Assembly (NCBI RefSeq): GCF_047663525.1
Contig: NC_092591.1
Coordinates: forward strand, 33,761,001 to 33,825,000
Length of the DNA stretch: 64,000 bases
Direction: 5' to 3'
Origin: Anas platyrhynchos
Taxonomy: Eukaryota > Chordata > Aves > Anseriformes > Anatidae
Positions 48,290 to 59,142 of this stretch are shown here, piece after piece. Within the stretch, counting starts at the first letter, position 1, and each line of letters begins with the position of its first letter. The notes beneath the pieces are model-generated. The model was not told where the DNA came from. It saw only the letters and a program-made list of their open reading frames with translations, and ran no database searches. Position numbers and translations under genes: made by a program.

Positions 48290-49820
48290 TCTAGGGGAGG
48301 CAGCGCCCGTTTCCGCCCGCTTTTCGGGGCGCACACACCCTCGGCTTCCACAAGCCCCTCGGCTCCGGGGCCGCCGGCTCCGCGGCGCGGCCGCGCGGGG
48401 CGTGAGGGGGCGCGGCGCGGGCTCCCTGAGGGCGGCCCCGGCCGCCATTTTGTGCCCCCTGCCCGCCACCGCCCGGCCGCGCGCGCTTCCCTCGCGCCAC
48501 GGCGGGGGAGGGGCGGCGGCGGCAGCGGCAGCAGGGCGGAAGTGCGTCGGCGGGCGGCGCCGGCCAATCAGCGGCGCGCTGCCGGCGGGCGTCGCGAGGC
48601 AGCTTTACCGCGGCCGGCGCCGCGCTGCGCTCCGCCCCCCTCCCGCTCCTTGCCCCCCCTGCAAGCCCCGGGAACGGCCGCGCGGCGCCGCAGCCGGCGC
48701 CCTGCACCCGCGGGGGCGGCCCCGGCCGAGGGCAGGCGGGAGGAGGAGGTTGAGGGGGGGGAGGCAAAAACGGGAGCGGCCCACGTGATGGGCCGGCGCA
48801 GCCAATGAGGACGGCGGGAGGCTGCGCGTGGCACGCGAAGGCCGCAGGAGCCGCGAGCGGGCCGCGTGGGCCGGGGCGGTGCGCGGCGCCCCCGGAGCCG
48901 GCGGCGGGAGGCAGGTAGGAGGCGGCCGGGCCGGACCGAGCCCGCCGCAGCGCCCCCCCCACACCGCGACCCCGGGGCCGAGAGCGGCGCTCGAGGAGGA
49001 GGCGGCGTGAGGCGTGCGCGTCACGTGAGCGCGGCCGCCCAATCACACGTGCGCGCTGCCCGGGCCGCGTTTGAGGCGAGCGGGCCGGGGAGAGGCGGCG
49101 GGAGGGCGGCGAGCGCTCCGCACCCGCACAGCCCCTCGGGGGGCGCGGCCCGGGTCGCCTGCACCGCGGGAGGGGTGTCCCGGGGGCGGGGGTGTCCTGA
49201 GGAGCTGGGTGTCCTGAGGGAGGGGGTGTCCTGGGAGCGAGGGGCGGCGGGGCTGCCCGCTGCCTCCTTCCCCCCGCTGCCTCCTTCCCCCTGCCGCCGC
49301 CGCCCGGGAAGGGTCCGGTGCGGCCCGGCCCCCAGCAGCTGCCGCCTCCCGGGGCCCTGCCCTCCCCCCCCGTCCCCTCCCTTTCCACCGTGCCCGGCGC
49401 CTCCCGTCACCCGGCCTCGCCCCGGCCCCGCGGGCCGCGCCCGCCCCCTGCCGAGCGGGCCCCGCTGAGGGGCCGTGGGGGGGCTGAGGCGGGGCGTAAC
49501 GGCTCGCGGGCGGCCGTTGGCCCGCGGCGCCGCGCGTGCGCCCCGGCACGTCGCGTGAGGCGGCCGTTGGGCAGCGCCCCCGCCCCTCCCCGCCCGGCCC
49601 CTCCCGCCCCGCCGCTCCCTCTGCGGGCGGCCCCCGCCGGGCGCTGCCCCGGCCCCGCCGCGGCTTCGTGCGGGGCGAGTTCGCCGCCAGCCAGCCCCGG
49701 GGTGGCGCCGCGGGGAGTCCCCGGGTGAAAAGGGAAGCGGGGAGCGGCGTTTGTGGCCGGGAGGCGGGAGGGGTTGCGGTTGTCGCTTCAGCCCGGCAGG
49801 CGGAGCGGCTTCCAGGAGGC
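48290..49820. promoter_or_regulatory. large CpG island upstream of MGA (distal)
   Basis: GC content jumps abruptly at about 48288, right after an AT-rich stretch. The island holds a YY1 motif (GCCGCCATTTTG, 48441-48452), an ETS site (GCGGAAGTG, 48536-48544), three CCAAT boxes (48564, 48802, 49039) and three CACGTG E-boxes (48782, 49022, 49046). A YY1, ETS and CCAAT combination is typical of a TATA-less housekeeping promoter. The long open frames on both strands are effects of composition. It could be the distal promoter of MGA or the start of an unrecognised transcript; a possible donor, GCAG|GTAGGA, lies near 48914. Confidence 0.65.
49174..49231. repeat. 17-bp period minisatellite in the CpG island
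   Basis: The heptamer GGTGTCC starts at 49174, 49191, 49208 and 49225, exactly 17 bases apart each time, with G-rich spacers of related sequence. It is a short four-copy tandem array. Confidence 0.8.
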
Positions 49821-49829
49821 TTGCAGTAG

Positions 49830-52800
49830 CGCGGTTTGGGCTGTTCGCCTCGTTCCTTGAGCTGTCAGAGCTCGTGCGTTCACGCTGTGACGCTGTTGGT
49901 GCGTGGCTGCTGCTGAGCTCGCCGGTCGTCTTCTCTCTTGCTTGGCAAATCTCCCTGAAGATTTGAAGACGCTACAGACTGAACGCTGAAAGTCTCATGA
50001 AGAAGGCAGGCTGCTAGGGGAAATAGCGATTCAGGGCGCTCTGCCCAACGCAGCCGCTCAGCACGCTGCTGCAGCACCCTTTTGGTGCCCTCAGGCACAG
50101 GTTGTTTTGTCTGAGTCTATTGAGAACCAGAATGGGGAATTGATTCTTCTTGAAAGTCTTGCTGTGGGCGAGCGTTTTTGTGCCTATGTATGTGTTTGTG
50201 GGAAAATAGCATAGTTCTTACTCCTGGCAGAGATGGCAGAATTATTTCACTTACCTATTCTGTCAGGCAGCACCAGCTATTACACTCACCTAGTGCTTGC
50301 TCAGTGTTGGTACGCATGCTGCTGCGTCTGTCATGGCAGGTTAACATGCAATTGGATGAAGCCAATGTTAGTCCCACATGTTAATAAACCTGCTTGGTTG
50401 TCTACCAGGAAAAAAAAAAAAGAAATATTTTTTCTGGAAGTCCAAGATGCTTACAGACATGGTGGAAATAGATCTTTGCTTTAGAGGAGTGAGGAAGAGC
50501 TTTCACTTGAGAACAGCCATTTGTCCATTTGCTGTTGCATAGGCAGCAGAGGATCTACAACAAAAAAAAGATGTAATATGCAAATAGGCAACAGTCCCAT
50601 TAGCTGCAGTACCAGCAAGACTTTCTTCTTGAGGTCTTATTCTTCAGTAATTAAGGATGTGGTAGGGTTTTTGTTTGGTTGCTTTGTTTTTAAATACTGT
50701 GTGACTTTAGAATCTAGCATCAAGTTATGATGGCAAAGATTCTCTCTTCACAATAAGATGGAATATTCTTTTCTTCTCTGATGGATTCTGGCTGTTCTTG
50801 TGCCTATGGTAAATCCTTGATGTGTCTTTTTTGATCTTTTTCTGATCTGGATAAGGAAGAATGAAGTGAGAACAATATGGGTGAGAAGAACGATGAAGGC
50901 TTGTCATGAGAAGAAAGTAGCCAGAAGAGTCTGTTTAACAAAAAACAAATGAAGGCCCAAATAGAAAGGCAGTAAGGGATATAAACAATAAAGAAGAAAG
51001 AAGATGGAATGTGGAAGCCAGATAAAATATATCTACAATGAAAATGTTTACATTCATTGCTACAGTCTCTATCTTCAGGAAAAGCCAATTTGGAAAACAA
51101 GATCGTGACCTAAGTACAGTTATGCAGATACTTGGGATGCTGGAGTTGTGCTGTTTTGCTGACTTGTGCAGTGCTTTTTGCTAATGTTAATGTTGTGTGG
51201 TTGGCCTTGACCGCAGCATAAGTCAGAAATGAAGATGGATATGAAACTTGGAACCCATCACCAACAGTGTGGTGCTTTAAATGCAGTTACTTTCCTTTTA
51301 TTGTAACTTAACAGGGGAATAGGGTTTCCCTGATGGTTACAATTTGATGCAGTAGAGCCACTGGCGACTCCGTAGTAATAAGCATCTCTACAAAGCAAGA
51401 GCTGAAAAAGTAGCATAGTCCTGAGCTGAGGTGAAGTCTTCCTTAATTTCCTGACTTGCTCTGCTCAATGTTCTTATTTTTGGCTCTCGTTTTTTTTTCT
51501 CTATGATGTGGAGAAGATCCTCAACTGAAGATATGTACGTTCGGTAAAAGTTTTGTGATGGCTGTGAAGGGACTGAAATTCATCAGATTGGTGGTGTTCT
51601 TGTTGATTATGGCCATTGTTGCGTGGGAGATAACATACAAGCTTGGTTTCTTGTTTTATCTTGTAGCTTCCCGTAGCTGGAAATTAAAAAAACTCAGCAT
51701 TATTAATGACGTTATGAAGAATAGGGGGAGTAACTAAAAGGCTTTATTTTAAACACTGAAATAATAACACATTGTAAATACCTACACAGGTAAAACACTG
51801 GTTATTTGCAGTAAACATTGATGTCCCTCCCTTCCTTCTCCCCAGTTGTTTATAACTAGTATAAATGGGTTGTGTTTCCATTTTGTAGTGTTTGGTATTT
51901 GGGAGGATCTCTGTGTATCCCCAACGCTCAGTATCTCCTTAGAGGCTGGATATTGCACACTGCGTTGTGGGATTAATGGTGTCAAACAAAACACTGACTT
52001 GAAGGGGGGCTGAAAGCTGTGACACGCTTGGCAGAGTTTTTCTCTAGGAGAGGCCGGTGCAGGTATTTCCTCCCTCCCCCAAGTGTTTGCCCGCAGAATA
52101 GAAACGACAGCTTTTGCAGGGGTGCAGCTGTCAGTCTGCGAAGCACTTCCTCAGCTACCAGCTAGTCAGCTGGGAATAGTCAGGGCTCCATGGTGGTGTG
52201 AAGTGAGTTGGGTTTTACTACAAAGTCATGTTCTGGGCTGAAATCTGACGTCTCACAAGCTGTGTCATTCCTGCACGTTGGGGATAAGTGAGTTGTCTGT
52301 GCAGGTAGGGCATGCGTTTCGGTATGTTTGCATCAAAAAGGAAACCACAATCTGGAAAAACAGTTTTCTTACTATATTTTCTTTTTTCCTACTATTTTCC
52401 CCAGCAACAATCCATTTCTTAAAATAAACTTTTTTTTTTTTTTTTTTTAATCTTAGGCCACAGCTAGGTTCTACCACCACTTACACCTGTAATCTTCTTG
52501 ACATCAAATTATACTTCCTCACTGTAGCTAAAGGAAGAGCTTCAACTACTTCTCTGTCACAACTAAGTGGTGTAAACCATTTCTTTTTGTTAAGTAGTTT
52601 TGGGGTAGGATTCTGTTGCCTAAGCACAGGGGTTGAGAGCCATTATATACGATGTGACATCTGTGTACAGCAAACGCTGAGCTCTGGCAGGCCAAAACTG
52701 TTCTGGAGAAGCAGCTGGAGAGCAGTGGGACAAGTAATGGTACAGAAATGGGACTGTATACGTTGAGAGGAGCAGTTTAATCCAACATGGAGTTTGAGAA

Positions 52801-55550
52801 TTAACAGACTTTCTTGCAGTGTGCTACTGCGTTAATCATTCTCCCAAGTGGCAAAGCATTGGCTAAAGAAAGTGTATTTTTGTATTTTAACCCCACTAGT
52901 GTACACATTGCACAACGCTTCTTGCTATTTATAACATCACTGGATTTCCAGGTCTTTATAAGTGTTTTTTGTGGCCACAACTTGGGACTTGGTATGGGTT
53001 TCATTGCCGCCTGGTCTTTGTTACTGGCAGACTTGTAGACTAAGGCTCTGCTGACTCACTTGTGCTGGGTGTGTTGTATTGGCACAGTTGTTTTGGTAGC
53101 TGTCTTTTCCAGCTAGCAAGTGTAGTTTCAGCTGCTGTCACTTTCAGCTAGTGAATGTGAGAGCTGAAAGCCCCCGTTCTGCTCCAGTAGTAGTGCCTTT
53201 CATATACCATATCTGAAAGTACACCATCTGACACAAGTCTGATGTATCTCGACTTCTGCAGTAGGGTTCTCCATATTCAGACGAAGAGATGACTGCTAGC
53301 AAAAAACACCATCAGCCCATAGGCACCTCTTTTATGTTTTCTGCAGGTTTGCAACCGTTAAGTTCTGCCTACATGTCTGCCTGCTGCCTTGCTCTCCCCA
53401 TACCCACCTAGCAAAGCCTGGGCCTTGTGACTCTCCAGCTGGTGGTCTGCTATGGAATCTTTTTTTTTTTTTTTTTGGTTTTCAGTGCAGCTCCAGCTAG
53501 CAGTCTGTGGCTTGCTTGTTGCTGAAACTTACGGTGGCTGTGGTATTTGTAGCGGCTAGGCTGGGAATTGGTGCTCTGTGCTTGCAGGCATTACTGAAAG
53601 AAGGCATGTGGTTTGCATGACACATGCTCAAAATACTGTGTTTTGGGAAATAGTGTTGGGAAATGCAGCCTGAAAAGTTTGTAGTTTATGCTCTTGAGGC
53701 TCTGAAGCAGGGAGAGCACTGCTGGGTGGTGGACTTCAGAGTTTCTGATATGACCATTACGTTATTGGTTACTATCCAGTGACTCCACTGATCGTGGAGG
53801 GCAGTATGCAGGTGGTGCATGCCAGTTCCTTTCTCTGCTACCAGTTGGTGTCTAGCACAAGCAAGGCTTAAAACTGCTGTTGTTACTGATCAAAAGGGAC
53901 AGTTCTTTATTGCAGTGCTCTGGTGTCTTGTCAGCTGTAAACTGCTCAGAATGGGGCTACTTGAGCTGGTGGAACTTCTCTGACCTGTACTGGTGAATCT
54001 GCTCTGTTGATGAACACAAGGCTCTCCTTCTGTTCCAGGCAGGGCTTACTGTACGAGTTATGTACATTGGTAGCAAAGTCCCTGGCAGCATCAACAGTCC
54101 CTGGTGTTGCTTCTCTTATCACAGCAGCACGTGCCGTGTGTCTGTGGCCCCATCTGCCTCTCAGTGTAGTGCAGCTGCTCTGAGTGAGTGGTTGGTGTAA
54201 ATGGCCTCTTGCTAAAGGCGGGCGGGGGGACAGACTTCCTTCCTATCACCGTTCAGAAATGTGTTGCTTAACATAAAATTGTGTGTCAGTGTATCCTGTG
54301 GCCCTAAAATGTGATGATCGCTATACTTTATAAAAGGAATGCACGTCTTTGTCAGGATCACTGAGCAAAAGAAACTTCTCTTTTGGAGTAAGGTCTGTAC
54401 AGCAGTACCACGGCAGCCGTTCCTTCAGCTCCCCCACACCTGGGCATGCTTGGGTCTTGCCCAGAAGATGCAGTTTGTGCCTTCCACTTTCTCTGGCGGT
54501 GGAAAGTGCACAATCACAACTTCCTCTGTAGCCTTGCAGTGTAGGGAATGCTGGAAGCGCTCCAAGTTTTGTAACCAGCAAGCATTTTTTTGGCATGCTT
54601 AACAGGGAGGCTTACAGTGATGAGGTTATAAACCAGGTGCAGATAACTTGGTGGTAAAACCACCGAGCCCTGCCTCTAACAGTGCGTCTCTGTGCATCCC
54701 GCCTGTGAGGCTACCGAGAAGATCGGTGCAGGGGAAGCCTCTGCTGTTGGTCCTTTACGTCTGCGTGGAGTCTCCTGGGGGTTGTACGAGTGTCTGTACA
54801 GGAAGGGTGCGGGGAGATGGGGAGACCAAGGCAGAGGAGGGAGGACAGAGAAATGTTCAAAAGTATGAAACGTGAGATTTGAAAATGGTGTTTTTAGAGA
54901 AAACGGGATAGAAGGGAGAACATAGAAAGGAAGGAGAAAGCATGAGAGAGGATTGTGGACAGCATCTGGGATTCAGATATTATACTTGGGGGATTCCTAA
55001 CCCAGGCAGTTCAATGAAGTGTTTACAAGTTGAATTAGAACAGATGCTTTCAATGTACAACTGAGCTGAAATGCTTTCTTGATTCCTTTCTTCCCCTGGC
55101 TTCCCACTTGCTGCATGATGTACAGAAGCACTTGACTGTTAGCCTTGGCTTTTTCTTGTGCTGAGCCACTTGAGGAGCTTCTCCTTGAGAACCATCGTGT
55201 GAGGCTGCTTCAGAGCAGGGCTGAGCATGACCTTAGCTGAAAGAATGCTACCTCCTTGTGAGGGTTGGTGTCTTCCTGCGCCTTCCTCTGAACCTTTCTT
55301 CTCTCCTCACTCCCAGATCTGCGGTTAGCAGCGTTTGGGTGTGCCCCGTCCCAGCTGAACGCCTCCCTCTGCCTCTCCTGCGGGTACCAGCAGCGCAGCC
55401 GTGCGTTGTTCGTGCAGCCAGGGCTGTGTTCTCAGCTGGTTTCTCTGCACGGAGCCTTCCTTCTCTTCCTCGCTCGAGATCCCTCTGCTTACCGGGAAGG
55501 AGCTGCCCGGCTCTGCCTCCCGCACGCCTGCGTGGCGCCTTGCTGCACGT
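49830..55550. other. region between the two CpG islands
   Basis: I find no clear gene here. It includes a small membrane-like ORF (51558-51737), a T tract following an AATAAA (52423-52428), and another T tract near 53460-53477. If the distal island is an MGA promoter, this region lies in the first MGA intron. Confidence 0.45.
51558..51737 (+). CDS. small ORF, 59 aa, membrane-like, unknown
   Basis: The ATG at 51558 has G at -3 and G at +4, a strong start context. The product begins MAVKGLKFIR, then has a hydrophobic stretch of about 20 residues (VVFLLIMAIVAW region), a second shorter one (GFLFYLVA), and a basic C-terminal part (WKLKKLSI). A T-rich tract followed by AG lies about 45 bases upstream and could be a splice acceptor. 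An AATAAA lies some 690 bases downstream. I recognise no family. It may be a chance ORF, but its layout resembles a one- or two-pass micropeptide. Confidence 0.2.
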   Translation: MAVKGLKFIRLVVFLLIMAIVAWEITYKLGFLFYLVASRSWKLKKLSIINDVMKNRGSN

Positions 55551-55559
55551 TTTCCCGCT

Positions 55560-56620
55560 GCCTGCGCAATGTGATGGCCGTGCTGCGAGCCCCCGGGGGG
55601 GCTGCGGCCGGGGCCGGCCCGGGGGCTGCCGAGGGAGGGCCCCGTCGGGGGCCCGCCTGCGCCGCCGCCCGGCCGTCGTGGGGCAGCGCCGGGGGCGGCC
55701 CCGCGGCCTGAGGCGGGGTCCGGGGGAGCGGGGCGGGGCGGGCGCCTCGCGCGGGGCGGGGGCGGGGCCGGGAGCCCCGCGGGGCTTCGAAGGCGGCGGC
55801 GGCGGGCGGGGCGGGGCTTCCAGAAGGTTCCGCGCGCACACGCGGCGCGGGGCGGCGCGGCCCCGCGAGCCGAGCCCGGCGCTGTCGGCGCGGGCACGTG
55901 ACGGGCAGGCGGGAGGGAGGGGAGGGAAGCGGAGGGGGGCGGGGGGGGGGAGCCCGTTGGGCGGCGCGCGTGCGCGCGGGGCGGCGCGGTGACGTCAGAG
56001 CGGTGCGCACGCACGTTGTCCCCAGCTGGCGGCCACACGGTCCGCGTGAGGAGCAGGGCAGCGCCGCGCTCCCCCCGCCCCGCCGCGCCGCACGGTAACT
56101 ACGGGCAGCGGCCGCGCGGCCCCCGCCTCCCCTCCCCTCCCCTCCCTCCCCGCCCGCGCCGCCTCCGCGCGCCTCCCGCCCCAGCTGCGAAAATTAACAC
56201 CAGGCGCCGCCGCCGCCACGAGGCGCCGCCCGGCCCGGCCCGCAGCCGCCGCCGCCGCCCCGCGAGGCGCCGCCTCGGAGCCGCCCCGCGCCGCCGCCGG
56301 TGCCGCCCCGCCCGCACCGCCCTTGTCGCCGGGCGCTGCCCCGCCGAGGGGCGGCCCCGCGGGCCCCGCACGTGCCCCCGCCCCGCCGCCCGCCCCCGGC
56401 CGAGCCTTCCGGCCGCGGGGGGGGGGGGTGGGGGGGGCGCTGGGCTCCCGTTGGGCTCGCGCCGCCTCGGGCGGGAGGAGCCGTTGCCGCGCGGTTGAAC
56501 GGCAGCGCCCGCTGCCACTGGAGCCCGCGCCCGCCTCCCGTCGGCAGCGCGGCGGCGGCCCGGGAAAGCCCGCAGCTCCTCGGCCCGCAGCTCCGTGGTC
56601 GCACATAACAGCCCGGCTGG
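55560..56620 (+). promoter_or_regulatory. MGA: CpG-island promoter of MGA (proximal)
   Basis: This very GC-rich block ends about 2.4 kb before the first coding exon of MGA. It holds a CACGTG E-box (55895-55900), a full palindromic CRE TGACGTCA (55990-55997), and long G runs (around 55937-55949 and 56417-56437). A possible splice donor CACG|GTAACT at about 56094 would fit a non-coding first exon. The start site and that exon are inferred. Confidence 0.6.
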
Positions 56621-59064
56621 CAGAAGGGGTCCGGCTGTGTTCCTGCGCGTCGCCAGGCGCCTTGCGCTGCTTTTGCCCGGTTTGCTCCCTAGGGAGCTGC
56701 CTCTCCTCCAACTTGAGGTCTGGGGATGGCTGAGAAACAGCTGATGCTGATTAGAGCTTGAGGCTTCGCAAGTGCGCATGCTGACCCGGAGCAGAAACTC
56801 TGCACCCTAATAGAAGGCATAGTGAAGCCGCATTACAATAGAAGTGGCTACTGTGTCTGACCAAGTGTAATAAAACGTGTGAAGTTGTTCTTGTAATAGA
56901 TGATGGTAGTGCTGAAGGAGTGTAGCTCCTGGCTACTGTAACTGCTTATAATCACGCTGCAACCACAAGCATCTCAGACGTGCTAGATAACTGAGCGCTG
57001 CTTATGGGAGAAATAACTTTTTGTGCCATATAGGAACTTTAAATATTGGAAAGCAAAAACTGGCTCAGTAGCTCTTTGTACGTGTTGAATTCTGGCTGAA
57101 TGCATGGCTGTTGAGACATCCTGAATTTATTTCTGGCATGTGTAAGTTCTTCCTGAAGCGAGGTTAAAGTTAAAGGCTTTCTGTACATCTTAAACCAGAT
57201 TTAAAATCACACAGAGTATATCCTCAATAAGCTACTACAGTTTTGCTGTACGGTGCACAGCATTAATGTGAACTCACTTTGTGATCCTACGTTCAGTATA
57301 CATACGAACATGCTGTGTGTGAAGAGAGATGGTAGGTCGATGGGAAATCATACAGCTTAGAATGTGAGCGCTTTCCCTCCCCTTCCCCAGACCTGTCATA
57401 TTAATAGACATTTATTTCTCTATTGTTTGTTTTTTTTTTTATAGTTTAGAGCTTTTTTAGGGAAGCCTTTTTGGGGACTGCGGAAATGCTCTATTGAAAA
57501 AACAAGGCAGCATTAGTGAAACAAAAATTATGACGCCTGTTTTGCACAGCTAATTAATTTTGTGTTCCTTTCCGTAGTGTTGTGTGTGTGTAAATATTTC
57601 CCCCTCAAAGTAAAACTGAAAGCCATGTCTTGTAACTTCACAGGTCAAACCTGTGGAGAAGGCTTTTGCCCCTCCTAATTTAACTTTTACATGAAATTCT
57701 AAAACGTCGAGTTGAAAGAGTAGAAGCAGGTCTCTTGTGTTTCCTAGGTGTCGAGTCTGTTCATCACGGGATATAAATTGCTCATCTCTTGAGTTCTGAG
57801 GTCATTTCCCATATACATGCGGCTGCTGGCTTGGACAGCATGCTTCCTCCTACAGTACGGCAGTCCTAACAAAACACACGTGTCTTACTGAAGACATAAT
57901 TCACTTAAAACTTGTGAGCCTGAGTTAATTATCTGAGCAGAAATCTGATTGCTTTCAACCAGCTAACTCCTGGTGCTGGTGAATCACTCTTGTCTCAGGT
58001 TTCTGGTTCCCCCCAGCTATGCATTTGATACAAAAATGGGCTGTTCTTTTTGGTGTGGCATTCTGTATGTAATCGTGTTTAAAATACAAATATCTGCGTG
58101 GGGGAATGGCAGTCTTGTGAGGCACTAGAAGACTACTTTATATGTGCCAACCTGCTTAAGTAGTATATATTTTTTACTGTCTTAGCATATTGATAAAACA
58201 CTCCCGTGTGGGTTAGACGCAAAACACTGGAATTATGTATATGCTGGTAGAGGAAACTGTTTAGTTTCCTAAGCAGTGATTAGGATAATCATATCAGTAC
58301 CAGTGTTTTCTTACTTTACTTCAAATATTTTCATAATTTAGGAAACAGAGGTAGCTAAGGTTGCCCAGTGCTTTTCATTCTTCTATTTTATCGTAGCTGC
58401 ATGGCCTTTTGGGAGGTTAGCTGGCCTATTTTTTCCCCGAGCTTAGTCATTTGAACTATTTTGGCCCTTCCATTCTTTGTCTCTGTCTTGAACAAGCTTT
58501 TAGAAGATCTCAAGTTTATGGGGAGGGAAGGGATCCCGAAGAAATCCCGACTGCACAAACTTTATCTTTCCCAACAAAGAAATTTGAGGAAAACAATGTT
58601 TTTTCTTCTTCCTTTCCCAGAGGAGCGCTGGGGCCTCTATTTCTGGCAAGAGCAAATGACTTCTGCCTTTGTGTCAGAAATGTGCTGTTTGCTCTCCTGA
58701 AAACTTCTGCACGTTTGCTAAATGTTGTTTCTTAAGCAAACCTGAAAAGTTGAGCCAGTATCAGAACAAAGAACGCTTTGATGCACTGACCAAAGCAAAG
58801 AGCCCTGTTGTGGCAAAGCATTACATGAAGCATTACTTTAAGGATGTTGTACCCAGCATCTCTGAGGCCTGAAGTGCATATGCACAAGCAGACTTGACTT
58901 GATATGTCCTAATTGTGCTTGATTTTAGAGTAGTGATTGTCTTTTAAGTTTTTGATGTGGAGAACTGTTATAGACAGGATCTCTCATGAGACTTTAACAC
59001 CTTTTTAGAAGAGAGAATGTATTTCAATAATTTCAACTGGCTTTCTTTTTTTTTTCCTCTACAG
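56621..59064 (+). other. MGA: probable 5' UTR intron of MGA
   Basis: AT-richer sequence lies between the proximal CpG island and the acceptor of the first coding exon. It contains a frame-broken protein-like stretch at 58461-58872. I see no convincing exon that joins to MGA. Confidence 0.5.
58461..58872 (+). pseudogene. frame-broken protein-like stretch, possible retrocopy
   Basis: One frame gives a lysine- and arginine-rich, protein-like sequence (around LEDLKFMGREGIPKKSRLHK) that stops at 58700. An overlapping frame then continues with KPEKLSQYQNKERF and ends at TGA 58870-58872 after HYMKHYFKDV. The switch near 58670 looks like a single frameshift in an old coding copy. I do not recognise the parent gene, and no poly-A tail is visible. 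A chance ORF pair is the alternative. Confidence 0.2.
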
Positions 59065-59142
59065 AAAGGTGACCACATGTAGACGATTATCAGAACTGCA
59101 TAGAACTTGCCTTTGATTTGAGAGCTTATAAAACTGCTCATC
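59065..59142 (+). other. MGA: MGA 5' UTR part of the first coding exon
   Basis: The exon begins after a strong acceptor (T-rich tract, CCTCTACAG|AAAG). The 78-base leader contains ATGTAG at 59077-59082, a start codon followed at once by a stop. Such start-stop elements can stall ribosomes and lower translation of the main frame. Confidence 0.75.

Noticed and set aside
48283-49830. 365-codon - strand frame and several + strand frames in the distal CpG island
   Set aside because: Low-complexity Pro/Arg/Ala/Gly composition on both strands. These are effects of base composition, not proteins.
55248-56780. Open frames of 130-240 codons in the proximal CpG island
   Set aside because: Same composition effect. 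The frames on opposite strands mirror each other and none shows a recognisable domain.
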